From Streptomyces caelestis (GTDB taxonomy: Bacteria; Actinomycetota; Actinomycetes; Streptomycetales; Streptomycetaceae), in assembly GCF_014205255.1 (NCBI RefSeq), contig NZ_JACHNE010000001.1, forward strand, positions 3,906,001-3,970,000: a stretch of 64,000 nt of DNA. Reading direction: 5' to 3'. How positions within the stretch are numbered: position 1 is the stretch's first letter; each line of letters begins with the position of its first letter. The notes below the pieces were generated by a model, which saw nothing but the letters and a program-made list of their open reading frames with translations, made no database searches and was not told the DNA's origin. A program made the translations under genes and the position numbers. Below, piece after piece: positions 25,423 through 33,146 of this stretch.

Positions 25423-26400
25423 CTACCTCCGTCGCCTCAGCCCGCGCAGACCGAACAGGACGGCGCAGGCGACGGCCACGGCGATGGCGCCGGTCTTGAG
25501 ATCGCCGCTGAGTCCCTCGCCGCTGCCGCCGCCATCCCGTGTGGCCGAACTACCGCTGCCGGACGGGGAGTTGGAGTCACCACCGGGCGCGTCCTGCCCC
25601 TCCACCGAGCTGTCGGCCCCCTCGGAGCCGTACATCAGCCGCGTCCCGTCGGCGGTGTAGGTGACGGACTCCCCCTGCCCGAGGAACGGCACGCCGAGCC
25701 GCTCCTTGCGCTTGATCTCCCCGCCGTTCCAGTCGTACGCGATCGCGCCGAAGTAGCTGCGGACGACGAGGTGTTCGCCGTCCGGGGAGAGCGTGGCGTC
25801 GGTGGCCTCCAGGTCGGGCACGGCAGCGACGGGCCGGAAGACGTTCGTCCCGGACGGGGACAGTTCGGCCGGGCCCTCGTAGAGATGCCCGCCCTTAGCG
25901 TTCTTGTCGACGATGTAGACCCGGCCGGTCTTCGGATGCACGACGAGCGACTCGGCGTCGCGGGCCCCGTCGGAGTACTTCACGACGTACTGCGTGGCCC
26001 GGATCGTTTGGTCGCGCAGGTTCTTCGGCTCCGGCAGCCGGTAGATCCAGACGTGCGGCCAGGTCCCGCCGAGGTTGTCGCCGATGTCGCCGACGTAGAT
26101 CTGGTTGCCGGGCCCGATGGAGATGGCCTCGACGTCGCGCGGGCTGCCCACGCCGGTCATGGTGATCGTCGCGACCGTCTCGCCCGTCGCGCTGTCGACG
26201 GCGTACAGGTACGCCCCGTCGTCGCTGTCGTTGTGCGTCCAGTAGATGCCGGGGTGCTGCCGCGAGGCCGCCAGGCCGCTGGACTCGGTGATGCGCGGGT
26301 CCTTGATCGTGAATTCCTCGTCCCCGTCGGCGGCGGAGGCGGGCACGGCGAGGGCGCCCACGAGAAGGGCCGCGGCGAGGAGGGCGAAAGGTCGGCGCAT
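25423..26400 (-). CDS. Secreted, C-terminally anchored propeller-like protein
   Basis: 325-aa product from ATG 26400. Signal peptide (residues 1-23, ending PASA), then a repeat-rich beta domain: ESSGLAASRQHPGIYWTHNDSDDG, DVEAISIGPGNQIYVGDIGDN, DAESLVVHPKTGRVYIVDK and DATLSPDGEHLVVRSY. These look like successive blades of a beta-propeller of the SdiA-regulated/WD40-like kind. A Ser/Gly/Asp-rich linker, a transmembrane helix (GAIAVAVACAVLFGL) and RGLRRRR end the protein, so it should be displayed on the outside of the membrane. No catalytic residues identified; function unknown. Convergent to the TetR gene with a 15-bp gap. Confidence 0.82.
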   Translation of the reverse strand: MRRPFALLAAALLVGALAVPASAADGDEEFTIKDPRITESSGLAASRQHPGIYWTHNDSDDGAYLYAVDSATGETVATITMTGVGSPRDVEAISIGPGNQIYVGDIGDNLGGTWPHVWIYRLPEPKNLRDQTIRATQYVVKYSDGARDAESLVVHPKTGRVYIVDKNAKGGHLYEGPAELSPSGTNVFRPVAAVPDLEATDATLSPDGEHLVVRSYFGAIAYDWNGGEIKRKERLGVPFLGQGESVTYTADGTRLMYGSEGADSSVEGQDAPGGDSNSPSGSGSSATRDGGGSGEGLSGDLKTGAIAVAVACAVLFGLRGLRRRR

Positions 26401-27062
26401 GCCCCCAAGCCTGCCATCCCGCTCCGCGGTTCATCGTGTGCTGTTCGGTGACGGCTGCTCTCTACAGACGGTATACAGAGCCGCCATCGGGCGGCGGGGG
26501 CTTTGGACATGTCCGGACTCTTGCCCTCTTCGGCCGCAGTGGCGCATTGTCGTCGCTCCACCGTCTCACCGGTGCCCCCCTCAGTGGCCGGCACCTCCCG
26601 GGGCGGTGGTAGTCCCCTCTTTGCTGCCACGGGGAGGGGTGCCCCTGCTGTCTCCCGAGCAGCGGGGGCTTAATCGTGTCTCCGCTCGATGGCCTGGCAG
26701 GCAGGGCACAGGACCTGAGCGTTGCGCCCACTGCGACAGGTGAGCCCCTGGCAGCACGGGCAGTAACCGACCTCGTCGGGGGCCCAAGGTGGTCCGGGGG
26801 GAGCACCAGCACCGGAGCGAACGCTTCGAGGGCGCCCTCGGCCTCCCCGCTGCCAAGGTGTGCGGCGGCCCTGCTGATGTGGATCTGCGCCTCGGTGCCA
26901 AAGGCGCGCACCGGCTGGCGGACAGCAGAGCGAGAAGGTTCTCCGCAGCTCGCAGGGCCTCTGCTGCCACGCCGGGCGCTGTACCGGTGCTCCGGCTGCG
27001 TACCCCCCGTCGCCGCCGGGGCACCGAAACACGTGGCGTCCGGCTCGCGCAGTGAGGGCGCA
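26401..27062. other. Gene-poor stretch with debris
   Basis: About 660 bp without an intact gene. On the minus strand it holds a broken regulator tail (26780-26995) and a short open segment ending at 26670 that reads CPCCQGLTC...VLCPACQAIERRHD, a possible zinc-ribbon C-terminus with no clear start. Nothing else could be supported. Confidence 0.4.
26780..26995 (-). pseudogene. Remnant of an XRE-type regulator C-terminus
   Basis: Two pieces in different frames together resemble the helical-repeat tail of Streptomyces XRE regulators: AEALRAAENLLALLSA, then after a one-base shift near 26925 FGTEAQIHISRAAAHLGSGEAEGALEAFAPVLVLPPDH. The helix-turn-helix part is gone. The call rests on remembered family patterns only. 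Confidence 0.35.
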
Positions 27063-27878
27063 TCACGCCGGTCGGCGTCCGATCGCCAGCAGGTGGGAGC
27101 TCGCTGCCAGCAGCTCGGGGTAGGGCTCGGCCATGCGCGCTGCGGTCAGTGCCGACTCGAAGAGGGCCGAGTCGCGGAAGTCGCCGCCGGTGTTGCGCTC
27201 GGCTGCCGCAAGCATCGACCAGGCAGGGCCCTCGATGCCGAAGACCTCGGCTCCCTCGAACCCGGCCGCGGCGACCTCGTTGCGCAGCTGCTCGCCGCTG
27301 TGGAAATAGGCAGCGGTGAACGCTTTCTTCCCGTCGTGGATTTGGCTGCGCAGGATGCCGCCGATGCTCACCTGCACCGCCTCTTTGTGGAGGTGGGCGA
27401 AGGCGGCGTGTTCGAACAGGGACGAGTATCGGTTGATGCCCGCGGCCGCCAGGAGGCCGCCTGGCTTGAGTACGCGGTACACCTCGGCGAGGGCTCGGTC
27501 GCGGTCGGCGCGTTCGATGAGGTGGTAGAGGGGGCCGAGCAGGAGCACGACGTCGTATGAGGCGTCCTCGCCGGTGAGCCGGCGGGCGTCCCCGAGCTCC
27601 ACCGTGGCGCCCGTGTCCTTGGCCTGCTCGATGTGGCGTGGGATCGGGTCGACGAGGTGCACGGTGTAGTCGTCCTTCACAAGCCAGCGGGCGTGGGCGC
27701 CGGGGCCTCCGCCGACGTCGAGGACCCGGGCTGGTGGCTGGGGGAGGTGTCGGCGCAGCAGCTCCTGCGTGCGTACCATCTCCAGGCGTCCGTCGGCAGT
27801 GGTGGTCAGCCTGTCCGCCTCGTCGATGGTCTCGCTGTAGAACCGCGTGATCTCCGGCGCTAGCTCAGGGCTCGTCAT
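27063..27878 (-). CDS. Class I SAM-dependent methyltransferase
   Basis: 271-aa product from ATG 27878. Motif I is VLDVGGGPGAHARWL, then VHLVDPIPRHIEQA (acidic motif II), YDVVLLLGPLYHL and LKPGGLLAAAGINR. A small-molecule methyltransferase of the Methyltransf_11/25 type; the substrate is unknown. It diverges from the broken GntR gene, whose operator-like sequence at 27899-27916 lies 21 bp upstream of this start. It could therefore share regulation with the RiPP locus, though no such methyltransferase is a fixed part of that locus type. Confidence 0.85.
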   Translation of the reverse strand: MTSPELAPEITRFYSETIDEADRLTTTADGRLEMVRTQELLRRHLPQPPARVLDVGGGPGAHARWLVKDDYTVHLVDPIPRHIEQAKDTGATVELGDARRLTGEDASYDVVLLLGPLYHLIERADRDRALAEVYRVLKPGGLLAAAGINRYSSLFEHAAFAHLHKEAVQVSIGGILRSQIHDGKKAFTAAYFHSGEQLRNEVAAAGFEGAEVFGIEGPAWSMLAAAERNTGGDFRDSALFESALTAARMAEPYPELLAASSHLLAIGRRPA

Positions 27879-27898
27879 GCGAGCATTCTGGTGGCCTG

Positions 27899-27916
27899 CC
27901 GGTGGACCAGTCCAGT
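27899..27916. promoter_or_regulatory. Operator-like site upstream of gntR relic
   Basis: CCGGTGGACCAGTCCAGT differs in one base from the site at 28685-28702 before the RiPP operon. It lies 16 bp upstream of the GntR start codon and 21 bp upstream of the divergent methyltransferase. The repeated match argues that both are bound by the GntR protein. Confidence 0.65.
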
Positions 27917-27931
27917 GATCGGAAGAAAGCC

Positions 27932-28658
27932 ATGCCTCTGCTGAAGTACGAGCAGATCGCCGACGACCTGCGCACGCGCATCGCCAACGGTGAGTTCGGC
28001 CCGGGTGAGCTGCTGCCGTCAGGTCGTGATCTGGCCGAGCAGTGGAGCGTGTCGAGGGCCACGGTCGTCAAGGCATACGACGTGCTACGGGCCGATGGCC
28101 TCGTCGTGGCCCGGCAGGGAGCAGGGAGCAGGGTTCACGGTCGTCGAGGCGCCGATCGCGCGTCCTGCGGGCGGACGCCGAGCTGGCTCAAGCCGCGTCA
28201 CGGGCGGCGCGCCGTACCGGCGACTGGGGGTGCCTGACCGAGTCGTCCCGCCCGCGCACGTGATCGATGCCCTGGGGCTGAAGCCCGGCGAGACTGCGTT
28301 GCGGCGGAGGCGTCTGGTGCTTCTCGACGACGGTTCTCCGGGAACGCTCGTCACCGCGTGGTTCCCGCCGGCGGTCGCCGACCTGGCGCCCCGGCTGGCC
28401 CTGAATGGACCTATCGCCGAAGGCACCACGCACTATGTGCGGCGTGAAACCGGTCGGTCGCCCGCTGAAGGTGTCGACATCACGACGGTCCGTCTGGCCA
28501 GTGACGAGGAAGCCGGCGTGCTGAAAGTGGATCAGCCTGTGGCGGTGGCCGTCGTGCTGCACGTGGCGTATGACCAGGACCGACGTCCCCTGGTGTGCGA
28601 GATCGGTGTCACGCCGTCGCACGTGTTCGAAGAGACGGACACGTACCCGATGAGGTAG
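27932..28658 (+). pseudogene. GntR/UTRA regulator disrupted by 7-bp duplication
   Basis: ATG 27932 with CGGAAG upstream. Residues 1-75 give a normal GntR winged helix: YEQIADDLRTRIANGEFGPGELLPSGRDLAEQWSVSRATVVKAYDVLRADGLV. At VARQGAGS the frame fails; the rest (FTVVEAPIARPAG... to TDTYPMR, stop 28658) is a complete UTRA ligand domain in another frame. The cause is visible: CAGGGAG occurs twice followed by CAGGG at 28115-28133, and removing one 7-base unit restores QGAGFTVVE. As read, translation ends at 28237 and yields a DNA-binding domain without sensor. It may be a recent mutation, a phase-variable state or a sequencing error. Confidence 0.85.
28115..28133 (+). repeat. 7-bp tandem repeat at the gntR frameshift
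   Basis: CAGGGAG CAGGGAG CAGGG: two full units and a partial third. A two-unit to one-unit slip would bring the GntR gene back into a single frame. Confidence 0.85.
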
Positions 28659-28675
28659 CAACGCATCCAAGTCGC

Positions 28676-28704
28676 TTGACTGGACCGGTGGACCGGTCCA
28701 GTCT
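28676..28704 (+). promoter_or_regulatory. Promoter with overlapping GntR-type operator for RiPP operon
   Basis: TTGACT (28676-28681) and CAGTCT (28699-28704) with a 17-bp spacer make a plausible promoter. Across it lies the inverted repeat ACTGGACC (28679-28686), 8-bp spacer, GGTCCAGT (28695-28702). Its right part matches the site before gntR in 17 of 18 bases. A repressor bound here would cover the promoter. The first gene starts at 28830. Confidence 0.68.
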
Positions 28705-28829
28705 TTTTGTTGTGCCGTGCCAGCGTGCCGCGAAAGCGGCCGTGCTGTGTCCGGCTGCCGGAAATGACGAAGCCCGGCGACCGCTGACACGGCCCCGGGC
28801 GCGGCCAACGCTGCTGAGGAGCGTCGACA

Positions 28830-29120
28830 ATGGAATTCCTATCACGAGCACTCGAATGGGTAAGAGCGGTGCTGTTCGGACCGCGCACTCCCGGCCGACA
28901 TCGCCGCACCGCCTCGCGCGCCGTGCTCCCCACGACCTCTCCCCACCCGTCGCCTGAGGTCTGCGGCGCACGGCTGATGGCCGCCCGCAGTCACCGCCGG
29001 GACCGGCAAGCGCCTCCGCCATGGGAGGAGAGCGGCGTCCTGGTCCGGCCCTACGTGGCGCGCCTGGGCGAGGGCGTGTACGCGGGCGCCCAGGCAGGCC
29101 CGTGGGGGGATGCGCGATGA
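28830..29120 (+). CDS. Hypothetical protein, first gene of RiPP operon
   Basis: 96-aa product from ATG 28830 with GAGGAG 9-10 bp upstream. It is basic at the start (FLSRALEWVRAVLFGPRTPGRHRRTASRAV), and the C-terminus carries VLVRPYVARLGEGVYAGAQAG. No domain recognised and no catalytic motif seen. Its stop overlaps the start of the next gene (ATGA, 29117-29120), and both follow the operator-bearing promoter, so it is very likely expressed. A regulatory or accessory role is inferred from position only. Confidence 0.65.
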   Translation: MEFLSRALEWVRAVLFGPRTPGRHRRTASRAVLPTTSPHPSPEVCGARLMAARSHRRDRQAPPPWEESGVLVRPYVARLGEGVYAGAQAGPWGDAR

Positions 29121-29599
29121 ACGCCACCCACGACACAGAGGCGCTCGCCTCGACCGTTGTCACCATGGCCAGTCAGGCGACCTGGTTCATCGAGCAGCCC
29201 ACGCTGCTGGGCCACCAGACCGTCAAGAGCTTCGAGGCCGACTTCCGTGCCTTCATCGAGCAGATGATCCCGCAGATCGAGAAGCTCGCCGCCGCCCAGT
29301 CCGCCGACGACGTCCCGGCGAACGTGGCTCTCGCAGCGATCGCCGAGGCTCGCAGCCGCATGGGCGAGCCTGAGGCCGCGGGCCTGCAAGGTGAGGTTGA
29401 GCGGGTGGAGCGGCTGGCGCGATCGGTCGTGTCCCTGGTCGGCCATCACGACAGCCTCGCTGGCCTCAGGATGTGTCTGTTGTGCGACCGGCTGATCGAT
29501 GGCGACGACGCGTGGGAGCCGTACGACGTCGGCCGCCCGCCTGGTGGGGCGGCCCGGTCGGGCCGCGTCCACGCCGCGTGCGCCACACGCTGCCGCTGA
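29117..29599 (+). CDS. DUF6415-like protein
   Basis: 160-aa product from ATG 29117, coupled to the gene before. Mostly alpha-helical: FEADFRAFIEQMIPQIEKLAAAQ, NVALAAIAEARSRM and EVERVERLARSVVSLVGHHDSL. The C-terminus has MCLLCDRLIDGDDAW and VHAACA, leaving three Cys and one His that could bind zinc. It resembles the DUF6415 proteins often seen in Streptomyces RiPP and natural-product loci; a molecular function is not known to me. It precedes the precursor gene by 151 bp, with a hairpin in the gap. Confidence 0.65.
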   Translation: MNATHDTEALASTVVTMASQATWFIEQPTLLGHQTVKSFEADFRAFIEQMIPQIEKLAAAQSADDVPANVALAAIAEARSRMGEPEAAGLQGEVERVERLARSVVSLVGHHDSLAGLRMCLLCDRLIDGDDAWEPYDVGRPPGGAARSGRVHAACATRCR

Positions 29600-29602
29600 C
29601 GC

Positions 29603-29644
29603 GCGGTCGCCCCGTCCTGGCGTGAGGGGCCCCACGGCGACCGC
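29603..29644 (+). terminator. Hairpin between DUF6415 gene and precursor gene
   Basis: GCGGTCGCC (29603-29611) pairs with GGCGACCGC (29636-29644), 3 bp after the upstream stop. It could terminate or attenuate the first transcript, so that the precursor gene is expressed at its own level from sequence in 29645-29750. Confidence 0.5.
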
Positions 29645-29750
29645 AGGGTCACGGTGGCACCACAGACGCCCGCCCCGCCTCCCCGAACCTGAACAGGCCG
29701 AGCCCTAGGGCGGGCCGTACCTCACACCCAACGGAAAGAGAGGAAGCCCC

Positions 29751-30065
29751 TTGTTTGCTCATTCCGATCGGCTCCCGACCGGGACGCCGCTGCCGTCCGG
29801 CGCCTCAACCCCCGTCCCGTGGGGCCTGCGGCGCATGGCGCCCTACCCGGCGTTCGCCCCAGGCTACGCACGGACCGACCTCGACCCCGCCACCCAGACC
29901 GCCCGCTACTTCGACGCCGATGGACAGGTGCTGGAGATGGGAAAGCACGGCACCAGCACCGGGACGAACCCGCCGACCAACACCGGCAACCCATCCGACG
30001 GCCAGGGCGGTGGCGGCAGCGGCGGCGGCGGTGACCAGGACACCGGGAACGACAGCGACCAGTGA
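29751..30065 (+). CDS. tgmA: ATP-grasp-modified RiPP precursor peptide (graspetide)
   Basis: 104-aa precursor starting at TTG 29751, with GAGAGGAAG upstream. The leader carries the family block PWGLRRMAPYPAF (residues 23-35) and ARYFDADGQVLEMGKHG (51-67). The likely core begins near residue 66: HGTSTGTNPPTNTGNPSDG (66-84), rich in Thr/Ser acceptors, then a Gly-rich spacer (85-94) and an acidic tail, DQDTGNDSDQ (95-104). Members of this family are cross-linked by ATP-grasp ligases through esters between Thr/Ser hydroxyls and Asp/Glu side chains. Asp83-Gly84 is a possible aspartimide site for the PIMT partner. The stop overlaps the ligase start (GTGA). Confidence 0.88.
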   Translation: MFAHSDRLPTGTPLPSGASTPVPWGLRRMAPYPAFAPGYARTDLDPATQTARYFDADGQVLEMGKHGTSTGTNPPTNTGNPSDGQGGGGSGGGGDQDTGNDSDQ

Positions 30066-31012
30066 CCGATTCCGGCCCGGTGCTGGTCGTCACCAACCTG
30101 GACGACCCCACGGCCGACGTGGTGATCAGCGAGCTGCACGACCGGGACGTCCCGGTCGTGCGGTTCGACTCGGGGGATTTCCCCCACGCCCTGTCGGTCG
30201 CGGCCACGATCACGTCGAACGGCGTGGAGGGCACACTGTCCACGCCGTCCCGGTCAGCAGACCTGTCTGGCATCCGCTCCCTGTACTATCGCCGGCCCTC
30301 CGGCTTCGCCTTCCCCCACCTGGATCAGCAGGACGCTCGGTTCGCCATCACCCAGGCCCGCTACGGGCTCGGCGGCATTCTGGCCTCGCTGCCGGGCTGC
30401 CGGTACGTCAACCACCCGCACCGCATTGGGGATGCCGAGTTCAAACCGTCCGGCCTGGCCGCCGCGGCGGCAGCGGGTTTCCGCCTGCCGCCTACGGTCA
30501 TCACCTCCGACCCGGACACGGCCCGGGACTTCGTCAAGCAGTACAGCCCTGTGATCTACAAGCCGCTGTCGGCGCCGCTGTACCGCATCGACGGCGTCTC
30601 GTGCACCGTTGAGGTTGCCGAAGTCCGGGCCGACGACATCGATGAGGCCGTCTCCGGGACTGCGCACCTGTTCCAGCAGCGCGTCGACAAGGCCGCAGAC
30701 GTACGGGTCACCGTCATCGGTGACCAGGTCTTCGCCGTCCGTATGGACTCGGACTTGCTGGACTGGCGCACCGACTATGGCCGCTTGCGCTATTCCGTCG
30801 CCCAACCGCCCCCCGGAGTTACCGATGCCCTCCACGCATACCTGGCCCACTTCGGGCTGGTCTTCGGCGCTTTCGACTTCGCTATCGACGGCCGGGGGCA
30901 ATGGTGGTTCCTGGAGTGCAATCCGTCCGGCCAGTGGTACTGGCTGGAACCCGAGACCGGACTGCCGATGCTCGCGGCCATGGCCGACCTCCTGGAAGGG
31001 AAGAACCGCTGA
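30062..31012 (+). CDS. tgmB: ATP-grasp ribosomal peptide maturase
   Basis: 316-aa ligase from GTG 30062, overlapping the precursor stop. The N-terminal domain (VLVVTNLDDPTADVVISELHDRDVPVVRFDSGDFP) matches the MvdC/MvdD-like pre-ATP-grasp fold. The ATP-grasp core includes the Lys segment YSPVIYKPLSAP, DVRVTVIGDQVFAVRMDS, and the metal-binding FGAFDFAIDGRGQWWFLECNPSGQW near the end. It activates Asp/Glu side chains of the precursor as acyl phosphates and forms lactone bonds. Its stop overlaps the methyltransferase start (TGATG), so all three genes are translated as a unit. Confidence 0.93.
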   Translation: MTDSGPVLVVTNLDDPTADVVISELHDRDVPVVRFDSGDFPHALSVAATITSNGVEGTLSTPSRSADLSGIRSLYYRRPSGFAFPHLDQQDARFAITQARYGLGGILASLPGCRYVNHPHRIGDAEFKPSGLAAAAAAGFRLPPTVITSDPDTARDFVKQYSPVIYKPLSAPLYRIDGVSCTVEVAEVRADDIDEAVSGTAHLFQQRVDKAADVRVTVIGDQVFAVRMDSDLLDWRTDYGRLRYSVAQPPPGVTDALHAYLAHFGLVFGAFDFAIDGRGQWWFLECNPSGQWYWLEPETGLPMLAAMADLLEGKNR

Positions 31013-32145
31013 TGAGTGTCATGGACTCCGCCGCCCTGCGCCGGGCGCTGGCCGACCAGCTTGCCGGGGCCGGCGCCTTGCGCACCGAGCCGTGGTGGCA
31101 GGCCGTCGAAGGGGTGCCCAGGCACGAGTTCCTCCGCGGCGGCTTCTTCGAGCGGGTCGAAGGCTCCGCCCCGACCGCCTGGCGGCCGGTCCTGGCCGAC
31201 ACCGACGGCTGGCTGGAACGCTGCTACGCCGACGAGTCGCTGGTCACGCAGATCGCCGGCACCATCGTGCCCGGCGACATCCGTGGCCAGATCATGCGTG
31301 TCCCGACCTCTTCCAGCACACAGCCGAACCTGGTCCTCCGCATGCTGGAGGACCTCCGGGTCGAGGACGGTAACCGGGTACTGGAGATCGGCACTGGCAC
31401 GGGGTACTCCACCGGATTGCTCTGCCACCGGCTCGGCGACGACCTGGCCACCTCTGTGGAAGTGGACCCCGAAGTGTCACGCCGAGCCGGCACCGCCCTC
31501 GGCGCCTGCGGCTACTTCCCCGAACTGGTCGTCGGTGACGGCCTGGACGGGCACAAGGAGGGCGCCCCATACGACCGGCTGGTCGCCACCTGCGGCGTGC
31601 TGGAGCTACCGCACACATGGATCGAGCAGACCAAGCCGGGCGGCATCATCCTTGCCACGCTCGGCGGCTGGCTGTACTCCTCGGAGCTGGCCAGGCTGAC
31701 CGTCGGCCACGACGGGGTGGCCCACGGTCAGTTCCTCGGCGGACAGGTCTCCTTCATGCTCGCCCGCCCGCAGCTCCCGCCCCCGCTCGGCATGCTCCCC
31801 GACTTCGACGCCGGGCAGGAGCGGACGACGCCGGTCGGTGCTGATGTCCTGGACGACTGGGTCGCGCGGTTCGTCGCGCAGCTGGCAGCCCCGCGCGCGC
31901 AGCGCCTCAGCCTGACGATCGCCGACACGACCCAACAGGTCCTGGTCGACGTGGAGGTCGGCGCCTGGGCAGCCCTCACTCAGGACGGTGAGCACTGGAT
32001 CGTCCGCCAGGGCGGGCCGGTGCAACTGTGGGACGCCGTCGAGGACCATGTGCTGCGGTGGCGGGCTAACGGCTCCCCGGCCCTGGACCGCTTCCAGATC
32101 ATCGTTACCCCCGAGGCGCAGAGGGTGACCTGGCAGCAGGTCTGA
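31012..32145 (+). CDS. tgmC: PIMT-like methyltransferase of ATP-grasp RiPP system
   Basis: 377-aa product from ATG 31012. N-terminal half resembles protein L-isoaspartyl O-methyltransferase: PRHEFLRGGF, TSSSTQPNLVLRMLEDL, VLEIGTGTGYSTGLL (motif I) and SVEVDPEVSRRA. The C-terminal 150 residues (from about LGGQVSFMLARPQ) are an extension present in the RiPP-associated type. In characterised graspetide and lasso systems such enzymes methylate an Asp of the modified peptide, which then closes to an aspartimide. Here the same is inferred, acting after the ATP-grasp step. Confidence 0.92.
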   Translation: MSVMDSAALRRALADQLAGAGALRTEPWWQAVEGVPRHEFLRGGFFERVEGSAPTAWRPVLADTDGWLERCYADESLVTQIAGTIVPGDIRGQIMRVPTSSSTQPNLVLRMLEDLRVEDGNRVLEIGTGTGYSTGLLCHRLGDDLATSVEVDPEVSRRAGTALGACGYFPELVVGDGLDGHKEGAPYDRLVATCGVLELPHTWIEQTKPGGIILATLGGWLYSSELARLTVGHDGVAHGQFLGGQVSFMLARPQLPPPLGMLPDFDAGQERTTPVGADVLDDWVARFVAQLAAPRAQRLSLTIADTTQQVLVDVEVGAWAALTQDGEHWIVRQGGPVQLWDAVEDHVLRWRANGSPALDRFQIIVTPEAQRVTWQQV

Positions 32146-32223
32146 CGTCCTCCTGACCGGCCCCGCTCGTCTGCTTCCCCCCGTGGCGGTTGGGTGGGGC
32201 CTTCCCGCGGCGGCTTCCGGGTG

Positions 32224-32342
32224 TCAGTCGACGAGGACGGAGACGCGAGTGTCGAGGGCGGTGGCAATGCTGAGCAGGTCGGACTCGATGCGCTGGAGGT
32301 GGCGGCGGCTCAGGCCGGTGAGCTGGCGCAAGTGCCCAGCCC
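32224..32342 (-). pseudogene. Remnant of an XRE helix-turn-helix protein
   Basis: Minus-strand frame ending at 32224 reads RQLTGLSRRHLQRIESD followed by LLSIATALDTRVSVLVD, the recognition helix and C-terminal end of an XRE-type DNA-binding domain. Upstream of about 32342 nothing similar continues and no start is evident, so only the 3' end of a gene survives. Confidence 0.5.
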
Positions 32343-32471
32343 GAGCGCTGATCCACCCGCCCCGGCAAGAGCCATCAGAAGGGCCCTGAGACAGTTCCAC
32401 GGCCGAGGCCGATCATGGCGCGTGGCCCGACTCACACCCCGTCCGGCGCCCTGATCGTTCATGATGAGCGG

Positions 32472-33146
32472 ATGCTCAGGTTCATGCCCGTCGGTGACTC
32501 CATGACCATCGGGAGCGCGGGCGAACACACGTGGCGCTACCGGATGTGGCAGCACCTGCGCCGGTCCTACGGCGGCCCCTTCACCCTCGTCGGCCCGCGC
32601 GAGACGCTCCACGACAAGCTCGCTGACGCACCGACCTCGTACGCGTACGCCGACCCGGACTTCCCGCGTGCCCACCTGGCCGGCTGGGGCGAGGGCTGGC
32701 TGCACATGGCGCCGCTGATCGGCGAGGCGGTGCGGTCGTGCCGCGCGGACGTGCTCCTGGTCTCCCTCGGCCTGATCGACCTGGGCTTCTACACGAACGC
32801 CGGGCAGACCGCCGAGAACGTCCGGGCCTTCGCGGCCGAGGCACGGGCGGCGAACCGGCGGGTGCGGATGGTGTGGCTGCCGGTGACCCCGAACGTGCGG
32901 GCCGAGTCCGACCCGGCCTTCGCCGCCGAGGTCGTCCGCTTCAACGAACTGCTGGCGAAGACGGCCGCGGACCTCGACGAGCCCGGCTCGCCCGTCCTCC
33001 TGGCCTCGACCCCGCCGTCGTACGACGTCCACGCCGACACCTACGACGGCACCCACCCCAACGACAGCGGCGAGCACAAGATCGCGGCGGCCTTCGCGGA
33101 GGCGATGTACCAGGCCTGGGACCTCGGCGAGCCCTACGAGCAGTAA
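32472..33146 (+). CDS. SGNH/GDSL hydrolase
   Basis: 224-aa product from ATG 32472 (an in-frame ATG at 32415 would add 19 residues). PVGDSMTIG is the GDS block with the nucleophile Ser; HLAGWGEGW provides the Gly block region; YDGTHPNDSGEHK near the C-terminus holds the catalytic Asp and His (DxxH). The Asn block is replaced by SLGLIDLGF, unusual because GxND is expected. No signal peptide, so probably cytoplasmic. Substrate likely an ester or acetyl group. Its 3' end overlaps the convergent nucleotidyltransferase gene by 13 bp. Confidence 0.85.
   Translation: MLRFMPVGDSMTIGSAGEHTWRYRMWQHLRRSYGGPFTLVGPRETLHDKLADAPTSYAYADPDFPRAHLAGWGEGWLHMAPLIGEAVRSCRADVLLVSLGLIDLGFYTNAGQTAENVRAFAAEARAANRRVRMVWLPVTPNVRAESDPAFAAEVVRFNELLAKTAADLDEPGSPVLLASTPPSYDVHADTYDGTHPNDSGEHKIAAAFAEAMYQAWDLGEPYEQ

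Noticed and set aside
26670..26780. Independent zinc-ribbon gene
   Set aside because: CPCC...CPAC looks real, but no start codon or ribosome site could be found and the surrounding sequence is debris.
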